Below are positions 1 to 9,312 of a stretch of 64,000 nucleotides of DNA, one piece after another. A program made the translations under genes and the position numbers. The notes beneath the pieces were generated by a model, which saw only the letters and a program-made list of their open reading frames with translations, did no database searches and was not told where the DNA came from. This stretch comes from Geomonas agri. GTDB lineage: Bacteria; Desulfobacterota; Desulfuromonadia; Geobacterales; Geobacteraceae. Position 1 is the first letter of the stretch; each line of letters starts with the position of its first letter. The DNA is taken from NCBI RefSeq assembly GCF_020179605.1, contig NZ_JAINZO010000002.1:1488001-1552000 (forward strand), written 5' to 3'.

Positions 1-1084
1 CGAGGAGGCCCCTGTCACCTTTGGTCAGGTCGGTGCCGCCGATCGCGGTCGAGGAGTTGATGGTCTGGCCGTTACGAATCAGCAGCCACATGTTGGACGG
101 GTTGTAGTAGGAGACGGAGCCGTCGGTAGCAAGCTGGCGGAAGGACTTGAAGTCACCGGTGGTCTTGTCATTGCCGGAGAGGTAGAGTACCGCAGCGTTG
201 ACTTTACCCGGGCCGACGTTCACTTTGGCGATGGCAGAACCTGCCCATGCGCTCAGGTTGCGGCCAGCTGCGTAATCACCGAACTGGTATGCGGCGAACG
301 CGGTCAGGTTGGCCGGGCCGACCTGGGCGTTGGCGTTCGCGCCGACCATGTGCAGCAGTTCGTAGGTAGCGGTGGGGTAAGCGATGTTGGCATTGGCGCT
401 TTTGTCGTTCTGGACGTTGTAGTAGGAGGCGCCGACGGTGAGGTCCTTGTTTACTGCAAACTTGCCGTCAACCATGATCAGGTCGAGGGACTCTTTGCCG
501 GGAAGAACTTCGCTGCCTGCAGAGCTGCCAGCTGCCTTGAAGTTGTTGTCGCCGAGGCGGAACCAAGCGAGGGTCGGGGTGAAAGCGCCAGCTTTGGCGG
601 AAGCAACAACACCGGTGCCGTCCCAAGCGCCGAACACACCCTGGTAGGCGTCGCTCATCGGCTGGATACCTACCTTCATGTTCACCGGGGTCTCGGGAAC
701 GTTGAAGTCAAGGTAGACGTTCTTGGTTTCGAGGCTGATCCTGTCTGCGTCAAGAGCACCGGCGTCGCCGGCGGGATACTTGCCGGAGGCAGTCGTGGTG
801 TTCTGGCCGCCAAAGCGGGCATCGAGCTCGAAGTGGGTAACCAGCTTGAGGTTGTCGTTCGCTTTCGCGATGTACATGATGCGAGCCCTTTGCTCGGCGT
901 AGAACGTGGACTTGGCGTCCTTGTCGAGGTTGAAGGTACCCCCACCGGTCTCAGCGTTGGTCTGGAATGCGAAGACCCTGTACAACCCGTGGAACTCGTT
1001 CTCCAGCGCCATTGCCGGAACGGCGGTTGCTGCGCTCAGAGCGCTGACGGCTGCGAATGCAAGCAATTTCTTTTGAAAACTCAT
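1..1084 (-). CDS. Putative outer-membrane porin-like beta-barrel protein (3' end outside window)
   Basis: The reading frame is open from the ATG at 1084 to the window edge, giving 361 codons without a stop. The protein starts MSFQKKLLAFAAVSAL and has a Sec signal peptide ending near AVPAMA-LE, so it is exported. The mature part shows alternating hydrophobic/polar strands rich in aromatic, Gly and Asn residues (for example DLIMVDGKFAVNKDLTVGAS), as in bacterial outer-membrane porins. AGGAGG lies 6 nt before the ATG. Porin is a fold-level inference; no specific substrate can be read. It is transcribed alone, from a promoter region that carries two identical palindromes. Confidence 0.7.
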   Translation of the reverse strand, partial: MSFQKKLLAFAAVSALSAATAVPAMALENEFHGLYRVFAFQTNAETGGGTFNLDKDAKSTFYAEQRARIMYIAKANDNLKLVTHFELDARFGGQNTTTASGKYPAGDAGALDADRISLETKNVYLDFNVPETPVNMKVGIQPMSDAYQGVFGAWDGTGVVASAKAGAFTPTLAWFRLGDNNFKAAGSSAGSEVLPGKESLDLIMVDGKFAVNKDLTVGASYYNVQNDKSANANIAYPTATYELLHMVGANANAQVGPANLTAFAAYQFGDYAAGRNLSAWAGSAIAKVNVGPGKVNAAVLYLSGNDKTTGDFKSFRQLATDGSVSYYNPSNMWLLIRNGQTINSSTAIGGTDLTKGDRGLL

Positions 1085-1169
1085 CGTCTACCTCCTGGTT
1101 TGTTTTGTTACAACGCGATTGAAGTTCCTGCTGTACTGTCAATTCGCCACATGGCGAAGGTGCAGTCTC

Positions 1170-1196
1170 ACTATAAAGAAAGAGCTCTTAAGTCAA
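1170..1196 (-). promoter_or_regulatory. Candidate sigma-70 promoter of the porin gene
   Basis: On the minus strand TTGACT (1196-1191) is followed after 15 nt by TATAGT (1175-1170). The boxes are close to consensus but the spacer is short, which is typical of promoters that need an activator. The palindrome AAGAGCTCTT fills most of the spacer. Confidence 0.45.
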
Positions 1197-1233
1197 CCGC
1201 TGCTAATGAGCAGGGTGGAGTCAAGAGCTCTTT
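1179..1233. repeat. Two identical palindromes (AAGAGCTCTT), possible operator pair
   Basis: AAGAGCTCTT occurs at 1180-1189 and again at 1223-1232. Each copy is a perfect palindrome, and extended by one base they form an 11-bp inverted repeat. Centres are 43 bp apart, about four helical turns. The proximal copy lies in the porin promoter spacer. The rest of the 344-bp gap between the porin and epimerase genes shows no gene. Confidence 0.5.
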
Positions 1234-1428
1234 TGTGTGATCCTCGGGCTGTTTTGAGTCAGCAATATTGTCTCCCCATCTTTTGCGTAGAGGGTCTCGC
1301 AGATCAGCCAGTACAGCCTATCCCAATGAGCAAACCGCTGTTATATAAAACTGAGGCCACTATATAATTTTTCAAACAAATGTCAACAGAAAAAAACTTC
1401 GCTCATTAGATATAAGAACACGCATATT

Positions 1429-1842
1429 TTAGTGAGTGTCCTCGGGCACCTCACACAGCTCAGTCAGCACGCCGTTACTGCTCTTGGGGTGCAGGAACGC
1501 GATGCGGGCCCCGTGCGCGCCGTTTCTGGGGGCGGCGTCAATCATCCTGGTGCCGCCGGCGATGAGTCTCGCGATTGTGGCTTCAATATCCTGCACTCCG
1601 TAGGCTACGTGGTGCACCCCGGGACCGTTCTTCTCGAGGAACTTGGCCACCGGGCTTTCCGAAGAGGTCGGTTCGAGAAGTTCTATCTTGGACTCTCCGA
1701 TGGAGAGAAAGGCAACTTTTACTAGCTGGCTAGGTACCTCTTCGATACCGGAGAAGTTCATTCCGAGCGTGTCACGATAAAAAGGAAGCGCTTCTTCAAT
1801 AGATGTAACGGCTACGCCAAGGTGGTTGATCTTCGTGAGCAT
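1429..1842 (-). CDS. mce: Methylmalonyl-CoA epimerase
   Basis: A 137-aa glyoxalase/VOC-fold protein that interconverts (S)- and (R)-methylmalonyl-CoA in the cytoplasm. It begins MLTKINHLGVAV with the family's metal-ligand His at residue 7, followed by the two beta-alpha-beta-beta-beta modules (LPFYRDTLGM, GPGVHHVAYGV with a second ligand His, FLHPKSSNGVL, LTELCE). The length matches the family. A much longer open frame upstream is not protein-like, so I start at the ATG at 1842, preceded by AGGGG. It lies downstream of the mutase gene and has its own promoter at 1889-1916, so it is probably transcribed separately from it. Function is secure from motif and context. Confidence 0.93.
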   Translation of the reverse strand: MLTKINHLGVAVTSIEEALPFYRDTLGMNFSGIEEVPSQLVKVAFLSIGESKIELLEPTSSESPVAKFLEKNGPGVHHVAYGVQDIEATIARLIAGGTRMIDAAPRNGAHGARIAFLHPKSSNGVLTELCEVPEDTH

Positions 1843-1888
1843 GTCTTTTCCCCTGATGACTGCGTCAGAAAGTTCCTGACGGTGGCAG

Positions 1889-1916
1889 ATAATATCGAAT
1901 AAATTTAAAAATGCAA
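1889..1916 (-). promoter_or_regulatory. Candidate sigma-70 promoter of mce
   Basis: TTGCAT (minus, 1916-1911), 16-nt spacer, TATTAT (1894-1889), in an AT-rich stretch about 45 nt before the mce start. Confidence 0.6.
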
Positions 1917-2063
1917 GTAACGGTAATGAAAAAGTTACTTTACAGATGGGTGGCAGTTCGTGAAAAACGCTATGAGTGAGTGGAATGGGATGTAACGCGG
2001 TGAGTCTATTGTTGTGAGAGAAACTGCATTGCGATGAAAAGAGCGATGCCTTGCAACGTGATG

Positions 2064-2101
2064 GTTCCTGCCGGAACGAACAGTGCCGTTCCGGCAGGAA
2101 C
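2064..2101 (-). terminator. Strong hairpin after the mutase gene
   Basis: A perfect 14-bp inverted repeat (2064-2077 with 2088-2101) around a 10-nt loop, starting 16 nt past the mutase stop. No U-run follows on either strand, so termination strength is uncertain. Each arm is itself near-palindromic (TTCC-N4-GGAA). Confidence 0.5.
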
Positions 2102-2116
2102 TTGCCGCGCTTATTT

Positions 2117-3769
2117 TTAAAGCACCACTGTCTCCCTGTGCACGCCAAATACGCCGCGCATCACGTTGGCGATTTCGCCCAAGGTGGCGTAGCTTTTCAC
2201 CGCGTCAAGGATGTACGGCATGAGGTTCTCGCTTCCCTTGGCCGCCTGCTCCAGCGCCTTCAGGGTGGTCTCCACCCGGGCGGCGTCGCGCTTGCCCTTC
2301 ATGGCGGCGAGGGCCTGCTTCTGCTTGACTTCCACCTCGTCGGTGACCTTCAACAGCCCCTGCGGAGCGCCTTCCTCCACGGTGAACTTGTTGACGCCGA
2401 CGATGATGGTTTCGTCCTTCTCGATGGAACGCTGGTAGGCGTACGCCGAATCCTGGATCTCCTTTTGCTGGAAGCCGCGAGATATCGCCTCGACCGCGCC
2501 CCCCAGTGTGTCGATCTTTTCGATGTAGGCCATGGCCTGCTGCTCGATCTGGTCGGTGAGTGACTCGACCAGGAAGGAGCCGGCCAGCGGGTCGATAGAA
2601 TCGGCGACGCCGGACTCGTAGGCGATGACCTGCTGGGTCCTCAGCGCGATGCGCACCGACTCCTCGGTGGGGAGCGCCAGTGCTTCGTCGCGGGAGTTGG
2701 TGTGCAGCGACTGGGTGCCGCCCAGCACGGCGGCCAGCGCCTGCAGGGTAACGCGCATGATGTTGTTGTCGGGCTGCTGCGCGGTCAGGGTGCACCCAGC
2801 GGTCTGGGTGTGGAAGCGCAGCATCTGGGAGCGCGGGTCCTTGGCGCCGAAACGCTCGCGCATGATGCGGGACCACATGCGGCGGGCGGCGCGGAACTTG
2901 GCCACTTCCTCCAGCAGGTTGTTATGAGCGTTGAAGAAGAAGGCCAGGCGCGGAGCGAACTCGTCCACGTCGAGCCCCGCCTTGACCGCCGCCTCGACAT
3001 AGGCGATGCCGTCGGCCAGGGTGAAGGCGACTTCCTGCACCGCGGAAGAGCCGGCCTCGCGGATGTGGTAGCCGGAGATGGAGATCGTGTTCCACTTGGG
3101 GACGTTGTCCTTGCAGTAGGCGAATATGTCGGTGATGATGCGCATCGACTCCTTGGGCGGGTAGATGTAGGTGCCGCGCGCCATGTACTCCTTGAGGATG
3201 TCGTTTTGGATGGTGCCGGAGATCTTGTCAGGGGTTACACCCTGCTTCTCGGCCACCGCGATGTACATGGCCAAAAGGATCGAGGCGGTGGAGTTGATGG
3301 TCATCGAGGTGGAGACCTTGTCCAGCGGGATGCCGTCGAAGAGAACTTCCATGTCCGCCAGGGAGTCGATGGCGACCCCGACCTTGCCCACCTCGCCGCG
3401 GCTCATGGACGCATCCGAATCGTAGCCCATCTGGGTGGGGAGGTCGAAGGCGATGGAGAGGCCGGTCTGGCCGGCGGAAAGCAGGTACTTGTAGCGCTCG
3501 TTGGACTCCGCGGCGTTACCGAAGCCGGCATACTGGCGCATGGTCCAGAACCTGCCGCGGTACATGGTCGGCTGCACCCCGCGGGTGAACGGGAACTGGC
3601 CCGGGAAGCCCAGGTTCTCCTCGTAGCCGGGGTAGTCGAACTGTGGGGCGTAGCAACGCTCCAGTTCGTTGTCGGAACTGGTCTTGAAGGAGTTCCTGCG
3701 CTCGGGCGCCTTGGCCATGCTCTTCTCTACGGTTGCCTGCCATGCCTGTTTCTTTTCAGAAATGCTCAT
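2117..3769 (-). CDS. Methylmalonyl-CoA mutase, large (catalytic) subunit
   Basis: A 550-aa protein carrying the substrate-binding TIM-barrel half of acyl-CoA mutase. Family motifs include [20 protein letters not shown] (about residues 63-82), [27 protein letters not shown] and [20 protein letters not shown]. It rearranges (R)-methylmalonyl-CoA to succinyl-CoA with adenosylcobalamin. The protein ends at [14 protein letters not shown] and lacks the C-terminal cobalamin-binding domain (no DxHxxG), so a separate small B12-binding subunit must be encoded outside this window. The start ATG has GGAGAG upstream. It lies between the epimerase and the acyl-CoA carboxylase genes, consistent with a propionyl-CoA/methylmalonyl-CoA route. 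Confidence 0.95.
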   Translation of the reverse strand: MSISEKKQAWQATVEKSMAKAPERRNSFKTSSDNELERCYAPQFDYPGYEENLGFPGQFPFTRGVQPTMYRGRFWTMRQYAGFGNAAESNERYKYLLSAGQTGLSIAFDLPTQMGYDSDASMSRGEVGKVGVAIDSLADMEVLFDGIPLDKVSTSMTINSTASILLAMYIAVAEKQGVTPDKISGTIQNDILKEYMARGTYIYPPKESMRIITDIFAYCKDNVPKWNTISISGYHIREAGSSAVQEVAFTLADGIAYVEAAVKAGLDVDEFAPRLAFFFNAHNNLLEEVAKFRAARRMWSRIMRERFGAKDPRSQMLRFHTQTAGCTLTAQQPDNNIMRVTLQALAAVLGGTQSLHTNSRDEALALPTEESVRIALRTQQVIAYESGVADSIDPLAGSFLVESLTDQIEQQAMAYIEKIDTLGGAVEAISRGFQQKEIQDSAYAYQRSIEKDETIIVGVNKFTVEEGAPQGLLKVTDEVEVKQKQALAAMKGKRDAARVETTLKALEQAAKGSENLMPYILDAVKSYATLGEIANVMRGVFGVHRETVVL

Positions 3770-4041
3770 GTTGCTCTCCTGGCGGTACGAAATGGTGATA
3801 ACAGAATGAAGGTTTTGGAAGACGACTTTTGTTTACGCTAAATTTCCGGGAAATGGAATTATTTTTTCTTAACCGTCAACGCGTAGTGTTGCTGCAACCT
3901 GCCTTGGTGCTGTTTTATTTTTATAATACCGGTCTAAATCAGATCATACACCTAAAATCAGCAGTTTACGCGGGGATGGCTGCGGTGCGCCATCGATGGC
4001 TGTTTTATTTTGGACACAAAATTTAAAATCCTGATTTGTCA

Positions 4042-4064
4042 TACAAAACAGGGTGAATTTTGTA
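4042..4064. promoter_or_regulatory. Inverted repeat in the mutase / zinc-ribbon intergenic region
   Basis: TACAAAA (4042-4048), 9-nt spacer, TTTTGTA (4058-4064): a perfect 7-bp dyad of the size expected for a dimeric regulator site. It lies in the 416-bp AT-rich gap 3770-4185 between divergent genes. No other gene or RNA is visible in that gap. Confidence 0.35.
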
Positions 4065-4185
4065 ACATAATGTTTTACCAGTGCTTTTGCCGTTTTTTCT
4101 CTTGTAAAACAACTGCGACGCTCATATATTTCTTGGCGACCAAAAAAAACATGAGCGCCCCGCAGTGGGCAAGAGGAGAACGCAG

Positions 4186-4389
4186 ATGCAATGCCCGGTA
4201 TGTAAGAACGACGAACAAAACGCCATGGACCTCCGCTCCGGTGCTTTCAACGAGGACCTCAAGGAATGCCCCACCTGCGGCACCACCTGGTCCGTCAACC
4301 ACGGCATGATGGCCATAGTGAAGGACCCGCTGGCCGATTCCTTCCTGGAGGCGCTCTCCTCCGACAACATCTGCTTCGCGGCGGCGTAG
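4186..4389 (+). CDS. Small zinc-ribbon protein of unknown function
   Basis: A 67-aa protein beginning MQCPVCKNDEQNAMDLRSG. Two CxxC knuckles, CPVC at residues 3-6 and CPTC near residue 31, suggest one bound zinc. AGAGGAG precedes the ATG at 4186 at good spacing, which favours it over the in-frame ATG at 4165. I do not recognise a specific family. It stands alone between mutase and carboxylase genes, divergent from the mutase and convergent with the biotin carboxylase, and is followed by a shared terminator. Confidence 0.75.
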   Translation: MQCPVCKNDEQNAMDLRSGAFNEDLKECPTCGTTWSVNHGMMAIVKDPLADSFLEALSSDNICFAAA

Positions 4390-4445
4390 CCACTACAAAA
4401 AAATAACTGACCCGGCTTTCAGGGCGGGGTCAGCGAATGATCAGA

Positions 4446-4473
4446 GGGCTCCGGATGTCACCATCCGGAGCCC
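4446..4473. terminator. Bidirectional terminator hairpin
   Basis: A perfect 12-bp stem (4446-4457 with 4462-4473) with a 4-nt loop and a short T tract on the plus side. It sits between the converging zinc-ribbon gene and biotin carboxylase gene. Confidence 0.7.
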
Positions 4474-4488
4474 TTTGTGCGTCTTGGC

Positions 4489-7400
4489 CTAGAGCACCGC
4501 CTTCAGGTACTCGGAGGTCAGGGAGCGCTTTTCCTTCTCCAGCGCATTCACGTCCACTTCGACGAATTTCTCGTCCGGGGTGACCTTGAACAGCGGCTGT
4601 CCCTTGGAGACGATGGTGCCGTCGCCGGAGGTGACCAGCATCTTGTCGATGGTGCCGGCAAAGGGAGCATACACCTTGTTGAACATCTTCATGACCTCGA
4701 TGATGTACAGCGGCTGCCCCTTGTCGAAGTGCATCCCCTCGTAGACGAAGGGGGGCATGCCCGGTGCTTCCTGGCCGTAGTACATGCCGCCGCAGACGGC
4801 GACGATCTCGTCGGCCTTGGTTGCCGGCGGCGGGACCAGGATCTTCTTCATGCGCGCCTGCAGATCCGGATCGGTGAGGTACTCCGGAATGGTGATCTCG
4901 AGGTCCTCCTCCACGCGCAGGTCCCAGAACTTGGTGTTCTGACCCACCAGGAACAGCATGCCCAGAAGCTCCAGGCCGGCCTCGTAGCCGAAGTGGGCGG
5001 AACGGATCTGCTGCCAGGTGTCGGCGTCGAAGCCACCCTGCGGCTCCTCCTTGTTGACGATCTCGTTCAGGGTGAAGTACTCGTCGCGGGCCAGACCGAA
5101 ATGCTCGCGCAGGGTCCTGGAGAAGCGCAGCGCCTGCTGCAGCAGTTCGTTGTCGTGGCTCCAGATGATCTCGGCCGCCGGCTTGTGCGGGCGGTGGTTC
5201 ATGTGCAGGTACTCGTAGGTCTCGTTGAGGACCCCTACCGGATTCCTGAGCCACACCACCTTGCCGTTGTCGATGCGGAAGTTCTTGGTGTTGATGGAGA
5301 GCCAGCCGGAGAGCAGGTGCGGGTCACCCAGGAGTCGCTCGATGGGACGGATGATCAGGGTCCCCTTGCGATCCAGAAGCGATGACATGTTCTTGGCTTC
5401 CTTGGCCTGGACGTCGGCCTCGGCGTAGGCCTCGGAGACGCGCTTGGCGTAGTGCTTCTTCATCTGCAGGAAGGCGTAGACCGGGTCGAGCTTGTTCGCC
5501 TCTTCCTTCAGGGTCCCGACCAGGGTCAGGTAGGGGACCACGAAGCGGGTGGTCGGCTTGGCCATGACGTTTCTGCCCAGGAACCAGTTCACCAGGCCGT
5601 AGTGGAACTCGAGGTTGGTGGCGAGGTCGGAGCCGCGCAGGGTGGTGGCGCGCAGTACCTCGGACATCTTGTCGTAGCTGGTCTTCCTGTCCTCACCGGT
5701 GGTGAGCAGCAGGGCGATGTTGGAGTCGTAGGCGCCGGCCACCTTGTACTTCATGAAGATGCCGGTGTCGGGGTTCACCATGCTGATCCCCTGGTCGTCG
5801 CGGATCTCGCCTTCGATCGGCTTGGACCAGTAGCGGATCATCCCCCCCGCATGCGGGGAAAGGGAGGCGTCGGTGGCGTTCAGGCGCGCCTCGACGGCGG
5901 CGTTCATGCGCACCATGCGCTGCGGCTTGGGCACCCGCTTCTTGTGGCGGGCCAGGATGGCCATGGCTTCCACCAGGCTCTCTACCACGAAGAAGTCGTT
6001 GGCGTCCTCCGGGTTCACGAACTTGAGCGCGTAGCAGAGCTCGGTAACGCGGTGCTCCACCTGGATCCTGGTGTTGACCTCCATGAAATAGTGGCGGTCG
6101 CGGTCCACGATGCACTCGAAGGTGGAGGCGGAGTCAAGTCCCACCGCCTTGCCGAAGCGCTCGGATTCCTCTTCCATCCTCTTCAGGACCTTGAGGTCGC
6201 TCTCGAGGGCCTTCACCTCGGCCTTGCGGCCGGCGATCTTGGCTTCCTCGATGGCGGTCATCAACCCTTCCTGGGTCACGGACACCTCGAGGAGCTTCTG
6301 CTCGTGCATCTGCAGGGAGCAGTCGCGGCCGCCCAGTGCGATGCACCAGTCGCCGTTGCCCAGCAGCTGGATCTCGTTGTGCCGGGTCTGCTCGATATTG
6401 AGCTCGACCAGGACGTTCTTGTTGTCGCCCACGCCGTTAGCCTTGACCTCGTTCAGGATCTCGCGCACGAGGCCCGGGGCCTCGGAAGCCGCCTTGGCGA
6501 TGTCTGCGTCGGAAGCGTTCTTCTTGGTGAGCAGATCGGCACCCAAAAGGCGCTGGCCCTTGCCGCCGCCGCCGCCGATGGCTTTGAGGCGGACGCGGGA
6601 CTGCGGGTGCTTCTTCAGCATGGCGGCGCACTCGGCCTCGACCTGGGCGCAGAGCTCCTCGATGGAGAAGAGGTCGATCCCCTTGTTGTAGGAGGCGTAG
6701 AGGATGTGGTCGGCGAGGTCCTCCAAGGAGAGCTTCTCGTCGGCGAGCACCTTGGCGTCGCACTCGAGCCCGTCGGAGGCGACCAGGGCCAGGAGCTTCT
6801 CGCGGCTGCCGTGCTTTTTCACCAGGGTGCGGGCGGTGACGTTGTCGATACCGGGGGTGACGGAGACGTTGACCGAGAGTGCGGTCCTTTTCGCCTCGTC
6901 CTTCTTGCCGGCGCCGGTCTGGGTGGCGGCGCAGGGGCCGATGAAGTTGAGGCCGGCCTTCTCGATGGCGCCGACGAACTCGTCGTCCTCGGCCATGAAG
7001 CCGTAGCCGGCGAAGATGGAGTCATAGCCGTTGTCCTTGGCGATGCTTATGATCTGGTGGATGCGCTCGACGCGCTCCTCCTTGCTGGCGCCAGTGTAGT
7101 CGGGCACGCGGTGCACGCGGGTGGAGTCGGTCAGGGTGCGCAGCTCAGGGGCCAGGGCGTTCGGGTAGACGATGGAATCCTTCTCGGAGAGCAGGATGCC
7201 GTAGTGGGTAATCCCCATTTCCTGGTAGACGTCCATTGCCTCCTTACGGATCGGGCCGCGGCAGACGATGAGCGGCTTGAGATCTTCGCAGGCGAAGGAG
7301 CGGACCCACGCGGACGGGGACAGGGACAGCCTGCGGTCCCGGTGGATCATCGGGTTCTTGGTGTATATTTCAGACGTGTGTGCCATCGTTTTCATCTCCG

Positions 7401-7527
7401 TTACGTTATAAAGCGCGGACGAGGGGCGGGCGCCTTGGTTTGCCAGAGCACCCTGCCCGAACCCTGCCGTCTCGGAAGCGAGGCTCCCCCCCTGCGCAAT
7501 TCCAATTCCCATATCAGTAGTCGCCAT
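4489..7527 (-). CDS. Biotin carboxylase / biotin carrier fusion subunit of an acyl-CoA carboxylase (unusual 1012-aa form)
   Basis: The protein carries ATP-grasp biotin-carboxylase motifs (KAIGGGGGKGQRLLG, DCSLQMHEQKLLEVS, FMEVNTRIQVEHRVTE) and a C-terminal biotinyl domain with EVMKM at 944-948, so the biotinylated Lys is K947. It is far longer than AccC (about 450 aa) or propionyl-CoA carboxylase alpha (about 660-730 aa). About 90 residues are inserted before the glycine-rich loop, and about 250 residues lie between carboxylase and carrier. Its ATG overlaps the stop of the upstream carboxyltransferase by 1 nt (TAATG), which supports this start and implies coupled translation. Propionyl-CoA as substrate is inferred from the mutase and epimerase genes nearby; acetyl-CoA or another acyl-CoA is possible. 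Confidence 0.85.
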   Translation of the reverse strand: MATTDMGIGIAQGGSLASETAGFGQGALANQGARPSSALYNVTEMKTMAHTSEIYTKNPMIHRDRRLSLSPSAWVRSFACEDLKPLIVCRGPIRKEAMDVYQEMGITHYGILLSEKDSIVYPNALAPELRTLTDSTRVHRVPDYTGASKEERVERIHQIISIAKDNGYDSIFAGYGFMAEDDEFVGAIEKAGLNFIGPCAATQTGAGKKDEAKRTALSVNVSVTPGIDNVTARTLVKKHGSREKLLALVASDGLECDAKVLADEKLSLEDLADHILYASYNKGIDLFSIEELCAQVEAECAAMLKKHPQSRVRLKAIGGGGGKGQRLLGADLLTKKNASDADIAKAASEAPGLVREILNEVKANGVGDNKNVLVELNIEQTRHNEIQLLGNGDWCIALGGRDCSLQMHEQKLLEVSVTQEGLMTAIEEAKIAGRKAEVKALESDLKVLKRMEEESERFGKAVGLDSASTFECIVDRDRHYFMEVNTRIQVEHRVTELCYALKFVNPEDANDFFVVESLVEAMAILARHKKRVPKPQRMVRMNAAVEARLNATDASLSPHAGGMIRYWSKPIEGEIRDDQGISMVNPDTGIFMKYKVAGAYDSNIALLLTTGEDRKTSYDKMSEVLRATTLRGSDLATNLEFHYGLVNWFLGRNVMAKPTTRFVVPYLTLVGTLKEEANKLDPVYAFLQMKKHYAKRVSEAYAEADVQAKEAKNMSSLLDRKGTLIIRPIERLLGDPHLLSGWLSINTKNFRIDNGKVVWLRNPVGVLNETYEYLHMNHRPHKPAAEIIWSHDNELLQQALRFSRTLREHFGLARDEYFTLNEIVNKEEPQGGFDADTWQQIRSAHFGYEAGLELLGMLFLVGQNTKFWDLRVEEDLEITIPEYLTDPDLQARMKKILVPPPATKADEIVAVCGGMYYGQEAPGMPPFVYEGMHFDKGQPLYIIEVMKMFNKVYAPFAGTIDKMLVTSGDGTIVSKGQPLFKVTPDEKFVEVDVNALEKEKRSLTSEYLKAVL

Positions 7528-9251
7528 TAGTGGAACTCCCTTTGTACGGCCTGCATCGGGCCCGCTTTGTAGTGGCGGAGGAAGAAGTTCATGTTCTCGC
7601 CCAGGACCTTCCTCAGGTCGGTCGGCATGACCAGCGAGGAGATGGAGCCCAGAGAGAGCGCCTCTTTCGGATTCATCAGCTCTTTCTCGTAGCGGGTGTT
7701 GAGGAGTGCCTCCTCGGCCTTGAGCCAGTCTGCGGCTTCCTTCTCGGCGTCGGCCTTGGCGAGTTCCGGCTTGACCCCGGCGTCGACACGCTCCTGGGTA
7801 CCGCGCTTGACGCGCTCGATGACGGCGTTCCTGATCTTTCTCAGCTCGTCCTTGTAGACGAATTCCTTGCCTGCCGGCCCCATGACCGCGAGACGAGTGG
7901 TGGGGAGGGCGAGCACCAGGTCGGCGCCGGTCGGGTAGTTGTTGTAGGAAGCGTAGGCGCCGCCGTAGGCGTTCCTGAGGATCAACAGGATGCGCGGGGT
8001 ACGGATGTCGACGATGGAGTCGAGCATGGCGCGGCCGGCCTGGACGATGCCGCGGGCCTCCTGCTCGCGACCCGGCAGGAAGCCGGTGGTGTCTTCCATG
8101 AAGATCATCGGGATGTTGTAGATGTTGCAGAAGCGGTTGAAGCGCGCGATCTTGTAGGCCGCGTCGCAGTCGATCTGGCCGGAGTCGACGGCGGAGTTGT
8201 TGGCGACGAAGCCGACCACGTTGCCGCCCAAGCGGCCGAAGGCGGTGACGACGTTGCGGGCGCGGTCGCGCTGCATCTCGAAGTAGTCGCCGTGGTCACA
8301 GATCTGCTGGATGATGATGGAGACATCGAACGGCGTGTTGAAACCGGTCGGTGAGTTGAAGGCCTTCTTCAGGAGGGTATTGATCTCCCAGGTCTTACGG
8401 TCGAGGGGATCGCTGGTCTCCTGGTAGGGGGCCATCACCGAGTTGTTGTCGGGGATGTAGTTGAGGAGCATGATCGCGGTCCTCAGCGCACCGACCTCGT
8501 CCTCGACGGTCAGGTCGGCAACGCCGGACTGCCCGTGCACCTTGGGTCCGCCCAAGTCCTCCGGGGTGACATCCTCGCCGAGCACGCTTTTTACGACACC
8601 CGGGCCGGTGAGACCGAAGAAGGTGTCTTTGGGCTGGATCACGAAGCTGCCCTGGCGCGGCAGGTAGGAGCCGCCGCCGGCGTTGAAGCCGAACATGCAC
8701 ATGATGGAGGGGACCACACCGGAGATTTTCCTGAGCGCGGTAAAGGCCTCGGCGTAGCCGTCCAGGCCGCCCACGCCCGCCGGGACGAAGGCGCCGGCGG
8801 AGTCGTTCATGCCAATGACCGGGATCCCCTTCTCACCCGCCATGTAGAAGAGACGGGCCAGCTTGTTGCCGTTGGTTGCGTCCATGGAGCCGGCACGTAC
8901 GGTGAAGTCGTGGCCGTACACTGCGACGTCGCGGCCGTGGATGTTCAGGATGCCGGTCACCAGCGAGGCGCCGTCCAGGTTCTTGCCCCAGTTCTGGAAC
9001 AGGATGTTGGGCTCGCACTCGGTCAGGACGCGGATCCTCTCCCATACGGTCATGCGCTTTTTAAAGTGCTGTTTCTCGATCTGGTCGATGCTCACCGACT
9101 TGATGGGGCGCTGGATCAGGTCATAACCTTCCTTCATCGCCTCCTCATAGCCGCCCGTGGCGCGGGAAATCTCGCCGGGGATGTTGAACTCGACCTTCTC
9201 TGCTACGTCAAACGGATTCTTCAAAGAGGGCTTGATCATTTTATTCGACAT
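7527..9251 (-). CDS. Acyl-CoA carboxylase carboxyltransferase subunit (propionyl-CoA carboxylase beta type)
   Basis: A protein of about 574 aa with two crotonase-fold carboxyltransferase halves. It has the oxyanion-hole segments [19 protein letters not shown] and [20 protein letters not shown] in the first half, and [19 protein letters not shown] with [16 protein letters not shown] in the second. It transfers CO2 from biotin on the partner encoded immediately downstream. Two in-frame ATGs exist: 9260 has GGAAGG directly abutting it, whereas 9251 has the same GGAAGG at a 9-nt spacing, so I prefer 9251. A 23-codon ORF with a very strong ribosome site overlaps this start. The carboxyltransferase family is certain; substrate assignment is by context. 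Confidence 0.9.
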   Translation of the reverse strand: MSNKMIKPSLKNPFDVAEKVEFNIPGEISRATGGYEEAMKEGYDLIQRPIKSVSIDQIEKQHFKKRMTVWERIRVLTECEPNILFQNWGKNLDGASLVTGILNIHGRDVAVYGHDFTVRAGSMDATNGNKLARLFYMAGEKGIPVIGMNDSAGAFVPAGVGGLDGYAEAFTALRKISGVVPSIMCMFGFNAGGGSYLPRQGSFVIQPKDTFFGLTGPGVVKSVLGEDVTPEDLGGPKVHGQSGVADLTVEDEVGALRTAIMLLNYIPDNNSVMAPYQETSDPLDRKTWEINTLLKKAFNSPTGFNTPFDVSIIIQQICDHGDYFEMQRDRARNVVTAFGRLGGNVVGFVANNSAVDSGQIDCDAAYKIARFNRFCNIYNIPMIFMEDTTGFLPGREQEARGIVQAGRAMLDSIVDIRTPRILLILRNAYGGAYASYNNYPTGADLVLALPTTRLAVMGPAGKEFVYKDELRKIRNAVIERVKRGTQERVDAGVKPELAKADAEKEAADWLKAEEALLNTRYEKELMNPKEALSLGSISSLVMPTDLRKVLGENMNFFLRHYKAGPMQAVQREFH

Positions 9252-9312
9252 TGTTGGCATCCTTCCGGGCTTTGGGATTTTGCATCTCGTTGCGGGGTGC
9301 TGCGCAGTTCAT
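9241..9312 (-). CDS. Possible 23-aa leader peptide overlapping the carboxyltransferase start
   Basis: An ATG at 9312 follows AGGAGG at 6-nt spacing, a stronger ribosome site than that of the carboxyltransferase itself. The ORF reads [19 protein letters not shown] then NNVE and stops with TAA at 9243-9241, just inside the carboxyltransferase gene. The arrangement is typical of a translationally coupled leader. The peptide has no recognised motif, and no clear run of a single regulatory amino acid is present. Confidence 0.4.
   Translation of the reverse strand: MNCAAPRNEMQNPKARKDANNVE

Noticed and set aside
1843..2148. N-terminal extension of the epimerase gene
   Set aside because: The extra 102 residues are low in coding character, cross the mce promoter, and are absent from the family.
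2117..3769. Truncated mutase pseudogene
   Set aside because: Lack of the B12 domain is the normal two-subunit form; the frame and motifs are intact.
5452..7530. 692-codon ORF antisense to the biotin carboxylase
   Set aside because: Shadow of the real gene; Leu/Val/Gly/His-rich, no domain recognisable.
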